A DNA stretch of 64,000 nt from Pseudomonas sp. dw_612. Its GTDB lineage: Bacteria > Pseudomonadota > Gammaproteobacteria > Pseudomonadales > Pseudomonadaceae. A model generated the notes under the pieces. That model searched no databases. It saw nothing but the letters and a program-made list of their open reading frames with translations, and was not told the origin of the DNA. How positions within the stretch are numbered: position 1 is the first letter of the stretch; the number at the start of each line of letters is the position of its first letter. Position numbers and translations under genes: made by a program. Positions 49,240 to 58,213 of the stretch are shown piece after piece. The stretch spans positions 248,001-312,000 of the forward strand of contig NZ_JAAVVC010000007.1 in NCBI RefSeq assembly GCF_018449725.1. The letters are read 5' to 3'.

Positions 49240-50544
49240 TCAGGAGTCTTGTCGTTCGAGTCTTGCCACTTGGGCTCGTGCCATCAGGTATCGAAGGCAC
49301 ACGTAAGTGAGGCTCGACACCAGCAGTGAATCAAGTGGAGGAATGGACGTGACCACCAGGTGGATGTGATTGGCTGTATAGGCGAATCCACTACCGACGA
49401 TCCAGGCCAGGAAAGCCTCTGTTCGCCATTGCGTGACTTCGCCGGTCAGCGCGAGTCTGGCGCCCAGATAGTAGTTGGTCAGGTAGACACCCGCGATGGG
49501 TGGAATAGAAATGCTCAGCAGGATCAGATAAGGGACGAACCCCTCACTAATGCCCATGAGTCCGGCCGTAGTGCCGACTCCAGCGGCTGCGAGCGCCAAT
49601 TGCCACTTCGGGCGAAGAGGCGTGAGGGTCGAGAGGATCAGAGTGGACGCGTACAGGTTGTAGGCGTTGGTGGTCAGAGCGATCAGGAGCACCGCAATCA
49701 TTGCCGGAATGCCCAACCCGAGGGAAAGCATGATGGTCACGGTGTCCATCTGGCCGGTCGCAACACTGGGTATGCCAGACAAGATCAGCACGAGAGGGAA
49801 GCCGACGCCATAGGCGAGTGCGCAGGCAAAGGCTGCTTGTTTCGGGGTTCGTGCGAAACGTGAGATGTCGGGCGCGAGCATGGCCCCGGTCATGATGCCG
49901 CCCACCACCATCGAGATGCCAGTGGTCATGGAAAAATCATGTGTCGGGAGGGTCTCCAGTACCGTTGACCATTTGACGTTCGCCAGCGCTGCAATGAGGG
50001 TCCAGAGCAATACAACGACCTTGAAGGGAGATGCCAACACGCTGAGAAGGTCGAGTGCGCGAAAGCCGAAAATGGTCAGTAGTGTCATCAGCGTGCAGCC
50101 AAAAAACGCCAGCCAATTCACCGAGATCGTTGCCAGTGTTGTCGGCAGCGTGGGTTGGAATGCCCGGCCGAACATCATGGCGATGACGCCGAACCAGCCC
50201 AGTATGGCGATCACAACGACGACATTGACGAGCAATCCCCCTCGCTCACCAAAGGCCTGCTGAATCAGTTGATAGCTGTTTTTTCGACTTTGTGCGCCGG
50301 CGATCGCCGCCGGCAGTGCTACCAGGGCCAGAACGAGCCCACCGATCAGGCTGGCCTGAATCCCCCCTATAACACCCAACGCTCGACTGATACTTGCCCC
50401 CATCATGAACGCTGGCAGGGCGATCATTACGCCGAGTAGGACCAAGGCAATTCTTATACCGCCGATGAGGTGTGTATCTGCGGCGTTCCTCTGATGATAT
50501 TTCATCGAATCCTGAGGGTTTGCGGTCTTGTTTAAACGGCTCAT
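49240..50544 (-). CDS. NCS1-type purine/cytosine permease
   Basis: 434 residues (ATG at 50544; another ATG is two codons earlier). Twelve hydrophobic segments and the NCS1 pattern are present: RIALVLLGVMIALPAFMMGASI, NSYQLIQQAFGERGG, GGIMTGAMLAPDISRFAR, where Asp and Arg are in the position of the family's substrate-related loop, and ALTTNAYNLYASTLILSTL. Relatives import cytosine, hydantoins or allantoin by proton or sodium symport. It is divergent from a HyuA-type gene and DUF917 gene, so a cyclic amide (hydantoin- or pyrimidine-like) is a likely substrate. Confidence 0.87.
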   Translation of the reverse strand: MSRLNKTANPQDSMKYHQRNAADTHLIGGIRIALVLLGVMIALPAFMMGASISRALGVIGGIQASLIGGLVLALVALPAAIAGAQSRKNSYQLIQQAFGERGGLLVNVVVVIAILGWFGVIAMMFGRAFQPTLPTTLATISVNWLAFFGCTLMTLLTIFGFRALDLLSVLASPFKVVVLLWTLIAALANVKWSTVLETLPTHDFSMTTGISMVVGGIMTGAMLAPDISRFARTPKQAAFACALAYGVGFPLVLILSGIPSVATGQMDTVTIMLSLGLGIPAMIAVLLIALTTNAYNLYASTLILSTLTPLRPKWQLALAAAGVGTTAGLMGISEGFVPYLILLSISIPPIAGVYLTNYYLGARLALTGEVTQWRTEAFLAWIVGSGFAYTANHIHLVVTSIPPLDSLLVSSLTYVCLRYLMARAQVARLERQDS

Positions 50545-50787
50545 GTACATATACCTGCTGAAGAAAAATGAGGTGTTGTTATCAACGTTGGTTGGGGTGT
50601 TTATTATTTTGCCTCGTCTGGGTGTTGCTAAGTTTCTTTTATAAAGCTGTGACTTTTTGTCAGGTGGGTTGGGTGTCCATAAGACAGATGTTAGTGCGCG
50701 ATACTTCTAAGATTGCATTAGTTGGGTGTGGCTCTACGAACTCCGTGCAGTTGATCGTATGGCGATATAGATAGTGCATGCACAACT

Positions 50788-50823
50788 AATGTGGGGGAGG
50801 GAATACGTCAATGTGGGGGAGGG
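50788..50823 (+). promoter_or_regulatory. Tandem direct repeat resembling MalT boxes
   Basis: AATGTGGGGGAGGG occurs twice, at 50788-50801 and 50810-50823, with a period of 22 bp (two helix turns). The core GGGGGAGGG resembles the MalT box GGGGAKGAGG. A MalT-type LuxR regulator is encoded at 55 kb in the same locus. I see no third copy nearby. Confidence 0.5.
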
Positions 50824-50926
50824 CACGAGTTGACGGTTCTGGAGTTTGATCCCAGGTCACCAGTCTGGTTATCGGCAGATTGGGCAAGGTTGGGCCTGGA
50901 ATGGCGCGAATCGCCAAGGTGATGCC

Positions 50927-51193
50927 ATGTCGATGGCCGAACTAGAGCCTTATCCCCCAAAATGTACAGGAGGCTACCCCATCAGGCGCCTTCCCATTTT
51001 ACGAAGTCTGTCCATAGAATCCGGAAGAGTTCAGTCGATACGCGAACTTTATTACGGCCTTGTGGCAGATGGGTTGCTGTATGCGGTTTATATAACAAAC
51101 TCTGCCTGTAGGACCTGTCTGCGTTGTGCTGTCGTTGAGTCTGGCTCCTGGCAATTCGAGTCTATGTCAGGTTTCGATTTTTCGGAGTGCTAA
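50927..51193 (+). CDS. Possible small cysteine-rich protein
   Basis: An 88-codon frame starts at the ATG at 50927 behind a good AAGGTGA. It contains ACRTCLRCAV, a C-x2-C-x2-C cluster, and two further Cys (KCTGG near the start and the last residue). I recognise no family. It lies just downstream of the MalT-like repeats and could be the first gene of the hyuA2 transcript, or a non-coding leader. Confidence 0.28.
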   Translation: MSMAELEPYPPKCTGGYPIRRLPILRSLSIESGRVQSIRELYYGLVADGLLYAVYITNSACRTCLRCAVVESGSWQFESMSGFDFSEC

Positions 51194-51229
51194 TACTCCA
51201 GCGACTCATTTATATAAAAAGAGGATTGT

Positions 51230-52768
51230 ATGTATCGTGTAGGAATTGACGTGGGCGGTACTAATACTGATGCCGTAATGATGCGAGGTCGTGAAGTTAT
51301 CTGCGGTACTAAAACGGCAACGACTCATGATGTAACGGGTGGTGTACTCCAAGCCCTTTCTCGGGTGTTGCGCGAGTCCGGGGTGACGCCCGCCGATCTT
51401 GGTGCCGTCATGATCGGCACGACACATTTCACCAATGCCGTCGTCGAGCGGCGTGAACTGTCCAGGGTCGGAGTACTTCGCCTGGCGCTTCCTGCGAGTT
51501 CCGATATACCTCCGTTGTCGGGCTGGCCGGCGGACCTTGTAGAGGCCATCAACCCTCTGGTGCGGTTGAGCGCTGGAGGATATGAGTTCGATGGGCGGGA
51601 AATTTCTGGCATCGACGCCTCCTCCGTTGTCCGGTTTGCCGAGGAGTGTGCGAAGGCCGGCATTCATTACATCGCCATATCTGGCGTCTTCTCTCCACTG
51701 GTGCCCGACCAGGAACTTGAGGCGGCCGACATCATTCGCAAGGTCTTGCCGGATGCCCACATCACGCTCTCGTCTTCTCTCGGGAATCTAGGGCTGCTCG
51801 AGCGTGAGAATGCCAGCATTCTCAACGCCGCACTGGTTGACCTGGGCAAGCGCATCAGCCGTTCCTTTGCCGAAGCGATGCGAACCACTGGGGTCATCGC
51901 GCCCTTTTTCCTTACGCAGAACGACGGCACCTTGATTGCGGCAGAACGGGTCGCGGACTTTCCGATCCTGACGGTCGCCTCCGGTCCTACGAACTCCATG
52001 CGTGGCGCGGCTTTCCTGTCTGGCACCCAGGATGCGATCGTCGTGGATATCGGCGGCACCACCTCAGATGTGGGGTTGTTGCAGAAGGGCTTCCCGAGGA
52101 TGTCTGGGGTGGCGGTCGAGGTCGGCGGTGTGCGCACTAACTTCCGGATGCCCGATGTGCATTGCATCGGTTTGGGTGGCGGCTCGCACGTTGACCTCAA
52201 TGCCTGTACGTTCGGCCCCCGCAGTGTCGGCTATCGGCTCTACGAGAAAGCACTGGTCTTTGGGGGCGATGTCCTGACCGCCAGTGATGTTGCAGTAGCC
52301 GCGGGCATCGCGAGGTTCGGTGAGGCAACATTCGTTGCCCATCTGAACGCCGCGGCGGTTCGCCGGGCGGTTACCCGCATGCAAGACATGGTGGCGACCG
52401 CTGTCGATCGCATGCGCGTGTCCGATGCGCCGATACCGGTGCTGGTGGTGGGTGGCGGGAGCGTCCTGCTCTCTGGCGACATTGATCGCTTGCCCACTGT
52501 TCGTCCGCCTTCGTTTGAGGTGGCCAATGCGGTCGGTGCGGCTATCGCTCAGATTGGCGCAGAGATCGACCACGTCTATCGTTTTTCGGACATCAGTCGC
52601 GATGAGGCCATTGCCGATGCCACTGCGCGTTGTCGGCAGAAAGTCATCGATGAAGGCGGCGTGGCCGATACGGTCGAAACCATCGACATCGAAGATACCC
52701 CCTTGGCTTATTTGCCGGGAAAGGCCACGCGCATCCGCGTGAAGATGGTTGGAGACCTCCAGCTATGA
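51230..52768 (+). CDS. Hydantoinase/oxoprolinase family ATPase, short type (HyuA2)
   Basis: 512 residues, clearly shorter than the 691-residue HyuA at 23.3 kb because the C-terminal beta domain is reduced. The ATP-binding elements are intact: VGIDVGGTNTDAV (4-16), IGTTHFTNAV, VASGPTNSMRGAAF, VVDIGGTTSDVG and GLGGGSHV. This form usually pairs with DUF917 proteins instead of HyuB, and the DUF917 gene follows 35 bases downstream. The pair presumably acts on a cyclic amide imported by the divergent NCS1 permease; the reaction is not established. Confidence 0.86.
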   Translation: MYRVGIDVGGTNTDAVMMRGREVICGTKTATTHDVTGGVLQALSRVLRESGVTPADLGAVMIGTTHFTNAVVERRELSRVGVLRLALPASSDIPPLSGWPADLVEAINPLVRLSAGGYEFDGREISGIDASSVVRFAEECAKAGIHYIAISGVFSPLVPDQELEAADIIRKVLPDAHITLSSSLGNLGLLERENASILNAALVDLGKRISRSFAEAMRTTGVIAPFFLTQNDGTLIAAERVADFPILTVASGPTNSMRGAAFLSGTQDAIVVDIGGTTSDVGLLQKGFPRMSGVAVEVGGVRTNFRMPDVHCIGLGGGSHVDLNACTFGPRSVGYRLYEKALVFGGDVLTASDVAVAAGIARFGEATFVAHLNAAAVRRAVTRMQDMVATAVDRMRVSDAPIPVLVVGGGSVLLSGDIDRLPTVRPPSFEVANAVGAAIAQIGAEIDHVYRFSDISRDEAIADATARCRQKVIDEGGVADTVETIDIEDTPLAYLPGKATRIRVKMVGDLQL

Positions 52769-52803
52769 ACGGCTCACCTTGCACAACCTCCGGAGAACAT
52801 GAC

Positions 52804-53916
52804 ATGTCGTACATCGATGCCGAGCAAATGGAAGCGATTGCCTTGGGTAGCGCCATCTATGGCACCGGTGGTGGTGGCGATCCCTATCTGGGCAAGCTGC
52901 TGGCCCAACGCATCTTGCGAGAGTCCGGCCCGGTCAATCTGATCGACGTATTGTCGCTATCCGACGATGCCCTTGTCATTCCTGTTGCCGGCGCGGGAGC
53001 GCCCGTGGTTCTCACGGAAAAGTTGCCGAGCGTAGAGCCCCTTATCGTCGCGTTGCAGGCGCTGGAAAAACACCTCGGTAGAAAGGCTGACGCCACCCTC
53101 TGTCTGGAGGCCGGAGGATACAACTCGACTATCCCGTTCTCGATCGCCAGCCGTCTCGGCATTCCGCTGATTGACGGGGACACCATGGGGCGTGCATTTC
53201 CGGAGTTGCAGATGACCACCTGTACCCTGAACAACATCACGGCGACGCCGATGGCGGTGGTTGATGATCGTCTCAACGTGCTGATGATTCAGTCGGGAGG
53301 CAACAGCTTCGCCGAAAGAATCACCCGCAGTACGCTGATGGAAATGGGCGGCTCGTGTGCCTGTGCCTTGTACCCGATGACTGGTGCACAAGCAAAAAAA
53401 GCCGTGATTCGCGGATCGATTCGCGCCTTGCAACGGGCTGGCCAGGTGGTGCTCGATGCCCGCCGCAGCGGCGCTGACGCAGTCCAAAGTCTGCTCGAAG
53501 CGCTGGGTGGTTTCAGGTTGTTCCAAGGCAAGGTCGTCGGTGTCGACCGGCGTCTGGAAGGTGGATGGCAGCGGGGTGTCGTCACTCTCCAGGGCCTCGA
53601 TGCGTTTGCCGACAGCACAGCAAGGCTCGATCTGCAGAACGAATTTCTCTACGCGAGTGTCGACGACCAGGTGATCGCGATGACCCCCGACCTTATCTGT
53701 TGCCTGGACTCCCAGTCCGGCGAGCCGATCACCAGCGAGGCCATGCGATACGGGCTGCGTGTCACCCTCATGGGCCTGCCCAGCCACACAGCCTGGCGTA
53801 CACCGGCAGGCCTGGAACTCGCCGGGCCGCGCCACTTTGGTTTTGACAGCAATTACATATCGCTCGAAGAACTGGCTGCTGCACATACAAGGAATCGATC
53901 GACCGTAACGGTCTGA
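52804..53916 (+). CDS. DUF917 family protein, partner of HyuA2
   Basis: 370 residues from the ATG at 52804, with CGGAGAA upstream; a frame opening at 52765 would overlap the preceding gene. The DUF917 pattern is clear: SAIYGTGGGGDPYLGKLLA near the start, PLIDGDTMGRAFPELQMTT in the middle and RRSGADAVQSLLEALGGFRLF later, with a C-terminal domain from about 260. It is regularly encoded beside HyuA-type ATPases. The biochemical role is unknown; a catalytic or ligand-binding subunit is plausible. Confidence 0.85.
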   Translation: MSYIDAEQMEAIALGSAIYGTGGGGDPYLGKLLAQRILRESGPVNLIDVLSLSDDALVIPVAGAGAPVVLTEKLPSVEPLIVALQALEKHLGRKADATLCLEAGGYNSTIPFSIASRLGIPLIDGDTMGRAFPELQMTTCTLNNITATPMAVVDDRLNVLMIQSGGNSFAERITRSTLMEMGGSCACALYPMTGAQAKKAVIRGSIRALQRAGQVVLDARRSGADAVQSLLEALGGFRLFQGKVVGVDRRLEGGWQRGVVTLQGLDAFADSTARLDLQNEFLYASVDDQVIAMTPDLICCLDSQSGEPITSEAMRYGLRVTLMGLPSHTAWRTPAGLELAGPRHFGFDSNYISLEELAAAHTRNRSTVTV

Positions 53917-53967
53917 TTGGCCGGCGTCGATTCCCCACGGCAACCCAAAACAAGAACGATCTTTTCG

Positions 53968-53985
53968 CCCCTTCGAAAGAAGGGG
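53968..53985 (+). terminator. Weak hairpin after the DUF917 gene
   Basis: CCCCTTC-GAAA-GAAGGGG is a 7-bp stem with a stable GAAA loop, 51 bases after the stop and before the outer-membrane protein gene. Only TT follows, so it may attenuate rather than end transcription. Confidence 0.45.
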
Positions 53986-54050
53986 TTCTCCAGGCTTTTG
54001 CTCAATTTCTGCCCCTACAAGCTACCCACAATAATTAATGGGACATTGAT

Positions 54051-54971
54051 ATGAAAAATTCACGTTTGGCCGTCGCTCGCCCTGGAGCGTTTATCCAGTC
54101 TGTGGCTTGCTCGTTCGCCGTCTTTGTCATCGCATTGCTCTGGACGACGACATCCAGCGCGGGCAACTTTATCGGCCTCGCTCAACCGGGTGTACCTGGC
54201 ACCTTCGGTGTCTTGCTGATGCCTTCGGTTTCCCGTTCACAACCTGATACCAACACGGGGAAAATGTTTTCGGAACTGGCCTACTACAGCGAGACGGGGT
54301 TCACCGGCACCACCCGTGACCAATTCGAGGCATGGCTGGGATTTTATGGCGGGTACCAGGACACACCCGAAGGCTCCAGGGATTCGAGTTGGGGTGTCAC
54401 GATGCCGGAACTGGGGTTTGAGTACTACTATCAGGTCGTCCAGCCAGGCAGCGGAGCGTTTGGCAGCGATGAGTACAGGAGCTGGTGGGTCAGTCCCGAG
54501 CTGATGTTCAACGGTCCGAATGGCAGTGACAAGACCACGGGGTTAGGCGCGGGTGGTAACCAATGGTCGATTGCTACCACGGTCAATAACTACGTTGCTT
54601 ATGGCCGCTGGCACGCGACCTTTGCGCCGGTGTCGCTGGTGTATCTGTTTAAAAACCGTAACTCGACCGATCTGGGCGATGGGCAAACCGTGAAAATGCG
54701 TGGCGCGTTGAGTGTCAGTCTGGCGGATGTCGCCGCGGGTTATCAGGTCAAGGACGACCTGATTGTCGGGCTGCACCATGCTTACAATATCTACAACGTT
54801 GGCGATTCGGATTATGCTCGCGCCTCGGAGGGGATGATTGGACCGACCTTCACTTATCTAGGATTCGCCAAGGATAATTTCTACTTGGCAGGAACGTTTG
54901 ATTTCGATTACCACCATCAAGGCGTACCGCGTACCACTTCTTTGAATTTCTTGTTGGTAAAGTCCTTCTAA
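54051..54971 (+). CDS. Outer-membrane channel-like protein (phenol MetA degradation / SphA-type family)
   Basis: 306 residues. A signal segment (SVACSFAVFVIALLWTTTSSAG) leads into alternating beta-strand patterns rich in aromatic residues and Gly and ends with NFLLVKSF, the terminal Phe expected of outer-membrane barrels. The overall pattern (GLGAGGNQWSIATTVNNYVAYGRW and VSLADVAAGYQVKDDLIVGLHHAYNIYN) matches the putative MetA-pathway/transporter family of pseudomonads. It probably lets the substrate of the hyuA2 locus cross the outer membrane. Family placement is from pattern and is moderately sure. Confidence 0.75.
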   Translation: MKNSRLAVARPGAFIQSVACSFAVFVIALLWTTTSSAGNFIGLAQPGVPGTFGVLLMPSVSRSQPDTNTGKMFSELAYYSETGFTGTTRDQFEAWLGFYGGYQDTPEGSRDSSWGVTMPELGFEYYYQVVQPGSGAFGSDEYRSWWVSPELMFNGPNGSDKTTGLGAGGNQWSIATTVNNYVAYGRWHATFAPVSLVYLFKNRNSTDLGDGQTVKMRGALSVSLADVAAGYQVKDDLIVGLHHAYNIYNVGDSDYARASEGMIGPTFTYLGFAKDNFYLAGTFDFDYHHQGVPRTTSLNFLLVKSF

Positions 54972-55073
54972 GGCCGCCGAGGCGTAAAAATCGGGCAGGC
55001 CTGAGCGTGTCAATCAGGGCTGGCTTTGCCGCCATGGAAGGTGGCGTCAAACCCTTCTGGTTGGAGAGTGTAC

Positions 55074-57770
55074 GTGGAACCCAATTTTCGATCCAAAGCC
55101 GTTTCCCGCTTCATGCCGGACGTGCGAATTGAGACCGCGCTGGTGCGTGAGCGACTGTTACTGCAACTGGACGGAACCGCTGTTGCCAGCGCGTCAATGA
55201 CCATCCTTCGTGCGCCTGCCGGCTTTGGAAAAACCACTCTCTACGCACAGTATTTACGGCAATTAAAGGCGTCGGGCATTACAACGATATGGATGAATGC
55301 TCAATCTCAGGACCGGATGTCCTCCCTGTCTGATGTGTTGTCTGAGGCGCTGCATCATTCGGGGCTCTGCGGGTTCCGATCCTGCGTGCGCATCACCGAG
55401 CTGCTTGCCCAGGTCAGTGAGCGTGTCGGGCGCTTTGCATTATTCATTGATAACGATGAATGGCTGGATACGGAAGCAGATGCTCAACTGATCGAATTGG
55501 CCAGAGAACTGCCGGATGGCGTGAGTTGTTACTTGGCCGGCCGGCGTCGACAAGAGGCGAGGTTAAGTCAGTATCTTCTGGGAGGCTACGTCCGCCTGAT
55601 CGGTCCGGAGCATCTTGCCTTTACGTTCGAAGAGGCCGCGAGCCTGTTCACCGACGGTGTGCCGAGCGAGGCATTGACGCAGGCCTGGACTCGCAGTGAA
55701 GGCTGGCCTGCGGTGATGCAGTTGATGGCGCACCATCATGCCTTCAGATCACCGGGGAACAGGGAGGCATCATTCGTCAATTTCAATCCGATGGCCGCCG
55801 CACTGGTGGAATCCCATGACTACGTTGCTTCGCAGATCCTGGCGCCATTGCCCGATGAGGAGCGCCGCTTCCTGCTGGACACATCGATACTGGATGAGGT
55901 GACAGTCGACATTGCCAATGCAGTGCTTGAGCGCTCTGACAGTGCAAATCATATCGCCTGGTTCGCGGGGCTGGCTCCGTTGATCAAACATCGGACGGAT
56001 GCGACGTCGGTTCATGTGAACCCCTGGCTGCGCGAATCCCTGATCTGGCACGCTCGCCTCATTGGGGATGACGTGATTGCACGTCGGCACTTGCGAGCGG
56101 CGAACGCCTACGCGGCTCATCAGGATTTGATCCGGGCAGTGGACCAGGCCATACAGGCCGGGGAGCCGGAAACAGCGGCCCGAATTGTCGAGCACAACGG
56201 CGCCGTACGGTTGATAGCCGATGCCGGCATCGGCAGAACCCAGGTCCTGCTTTCACGCCTGCCATCGGCGGTCAGGCAGGCCCATCCCAGGCTGCGCCTG
56301 TTGTACATCGCGCATCTGCTGACTGAAAACAACGCCCGTGAAGCGTGCTGGGACATGGAGCGATTGCAGCGCGAACTGCAGCTGGCGGAGCCTGGCAGCC
56401 CATTCGCACGGCTGGCTGCCGATGAAAATTTTCAGCTCGAAGTTTCGTTGGTCGATTGCTTGGTCCTGCTGAATCGGGCCGAGCATGAACTCATCATTTC
56501 ACCTTGGGCACAACTCGATCGGGTCACACGCCTGGCGATGGTCCAGTTCTGCGATGACTGGCGAATACTCGGTCTGTTGCTGCCCCTGCAAATACTCTTT
56601 TTGCACCGCTATGGCCCCTTGTCGGGAGCGGCTCGCTACATCGCCCGGATCGAATTGATGTACCGCTCCGAAAACAGCGATTACAACATCCAGTGGGTGC
56701 GTTTTAATCGGGCACGCGAATGTGTGGGGTCCGGACACCTGGATCAGGCCGAAGACATTCTGCTCAAGGCGATCGATTCAAGTCATGCGGTCATCCGCTT
56801 CGAGCAAACATCATTCCGCAACATGGTGGCGGCCTTGCGCGCGCGCGTTGCGAACCTGAGCGGTGAACTGGAAAAAGCCCTGGCCATTCTTGAGGGAATC
56901 GAAGCGCACTCTGCCGGACTGCTGTTTGAGGTGACAGCCGCGGTCTACATCGAACGTGCGCGTTGTTTGTACGCCCTTGGCGATACGGTGACCGCAATGG
57001 CTCAGCTGGATGCTGCACAACGGCTCGCCGACTCCGAAACGTTGCCGCATCTTGGCGTGTTGGCCGCCTGCACCAGGCTGGTTTGGTTGGCTGACGAGGG
57101 GCGCAACGACGAAATGGAAGTGTTGGCGATGCAGATCAATCTCAAAGGTCTGTGGAAGGACGCTCGCGGTATCCGTAAGTTGCCGTGGGCCGACGTAGAA
57201 GCCGTCGGTCGTGCCGCCATTCGGTTTGCGTTGGCACGCGGTGATTTGAAGTATGCGAGTCTTTATGCCGATAGACTCCAGATATTGGCAGAGCAAATGG
57301 AGGAGCGTCCTGCGGTGATCGCCGCCAGGTTGTTGTACATGCGTGTTCTGATCGCGATCGGAGATGAGTGCGGGGCGCAAGGGATGTGGCAATCGGCACT
57401 TGCCATCGCCGCTGAGGGGCGTATCTCTCAACCGTTCGTGGATGAGTTGGTGGACATCGCCTGGCTCGAAGCCCGAGGGGACGACGAGCCGACGGCGATC
57501 ATCGGATTGAAGCACCGAATTCGTGATGGCCGACTCGCCGCGATACGTCGAAGGATCGAGCGCAATGTGCAACTGACCATCCGGGAACGCGATGTCATGT
57601 ACTGGCTGGTGCAGGGGCTGGCGACCAAAAGGATCAGCCGGGAACTGGGCGTTTCACCGGAAACGGTCAAGCAGCATCTGAAGACGATTTTCACAAAGCT
57701 GGGCGTTAACAGCCGAGGTGCCGCGACCGCTGCAGTCATCGGCAATATCATCCCGGTGAGTGACAGGTAA
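55074..57770 (+). CDS. MalT-type LuxR-family (LAL) transcriptional activator
   Basis: 898 residues if translation starts at the GTG at 55074, which has GGAGAG six bases earlier. The N-terminal STAND ATPase carries Walker A APAGFGKT (47-54) and the Walker-B-like LFIDNDEW. Then comes a long helical TPR-like sensor region (about 350-820), and the LuxR helix-turn-helix at the end (LTIRERDVMYWLVQGLATKRISRELGVSPETVKQHLKTIF). Large ATP-dependent activators of this kind bind an inducer and multimerise on direct repeats. It likely controls the NCS1/hyuA2/DUF917/porin genes via the repeats at 50788. Confidence 0.88.
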   Translation: MEPNFRSKAVSRFMPDVRIETALVRERLLLQLDGTAVASASMTILRAPAGFGKTTLYAQYLRQLKASGITTIWMNAQSQDRMSSLSDVLSEALHHSGLCGFRSCVRITELLAQVSERVGRFALFIDNDEWLDTEADAQLIELARELPDGVSCYLAGRRRQEARLSQYLLGGYVRLIGPEHLAFTFEEAASLFTDGVPSEALTQAWTRSEGWPAVMQLMAHHHAFRSPGNREASFVNFNPMAAALVESHDYVASQILAPLPDEERRFLLDTSILDEVTVDIANAVLERSDSANHIAWFAGLAPLIKHRTDATSVHVNPWLRESLIWHARLIGDDVIARRHLRAANAYAAHQDLIRAVDQAIQAGEPETAARIVEHNGAVRLIADAGIGRTQVLLSRLPSAVRQAHPRLRLLYIAHLLTENNAREACWDMERLQRELQLAEPGSPFARLAADENFQLEVSLVDCLVLLNRAEHELIISPWAQLDRVTRLAMVQFCDDWRILGLLLPLQILFLHRYGPLSGAARYIARIELMYRSENSDYNIQWVRFNRARECVGSGHLDQAEDILLKAIDSSHAVIRFEQTSFRNMVAALRARVANLSGELEKALAILEGIEAHSAGLLFEVTAAVYIERARCLYALGDTVTAMAQLDAAQRLADSETLPHLGVLAACTRLVWLADEGRNDEMEVLAMQINLKGLWKDARGIRKLPWADVEAVGRAAIRFALARGDLKYASLYADRLQILAEQMEERPAVIAARLLYMRVLIAIGDECGAQGMWQSALAIAAEGRISQPFVDELVDIAWLEARGDDEPTAIIGLKHRIRDGRLAAIRRRIERNVQLTIRERDVMYWLVQGLATKRISRELGVSPETVKQHLKTIFTKLGVNSRGAATAAVIGNIIPVSDR

Positions 57771-58213
57771 ATCCCACGGGCTGTTCGTCAAGTTGACCAG
57801 GTATTCACACAATGTCTCTGGAGGTGAGCATGTGAATGCCATCTACCCTGGACAGCACGGCATCGATCAACGGCCCCGAGACCCGGGTCGCGCAGTCCTT
57901 GCGGCGCTGCATCGATCCATCAGCCGTTCGATGTAGCGCTGCAATTGGAAAGCGAGACCTTTGCCGCCCTGGAACGCAGTGCGAGTCGGCGGCCTTGGGT
58001 CAAATGGGTGTGAATGCGCTTATATCGCCGCAGCTACCACAATTCGCCGCCAAAACAGCTGGAGAGATCAGCACTGGGCATGTACCCAAGCCCAATTTAA
58101 TGTTGGGCTAGCAGTGCCATTAAGTCATTTGAATGAAGGTTGTCTGGACCGCTAGAGTCGAGCCACAAGAGTTCGTTTTTCGAATAACAATGATCTGAAG
58201 TGGAGTGTTTTGA
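57771..58213. other. Intergenic stretch with a decayed gene remnant
   Basis: 443 bases with no intact gene. The central part (57892-58013) is a decayed coding remnant; the last 100 bases hold the ALDH promoter and its ribosome-binding site. Confidence 0.5.
57892..58013 (+). pseudogene. Remnant of an enoyl-CoA hydratase/3-hydroxyacyl-CoA dehydrogenase-like gene
   Basis: Two frames joined by a one-base shift near 57925 read AVLAALHRSIS and then QPFDVALQLESETFAALERS. The phrase PFD-x3-L-x2-E-x3-F is the linker between the hydratase and dehydrogenase parts of bifunctional fatty-acid oxidation proteins. A stop follows at 58011. Only about 40 codons remain. The match is by pattern, so certainty is limited. 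Confidence 0.45.

Larger units (their letters stand above)
50545..51229. other. Divergent control region between the NCS1 permease and hyuA2
   Basis: 685 bases containing a tandem direct repeat (50788-50823) and one possible small gene (50927-51193), listed separately. The stretch nearest the permease (50560-50700) is AT-rich and should contain its promoter. Confidence 0.5.
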
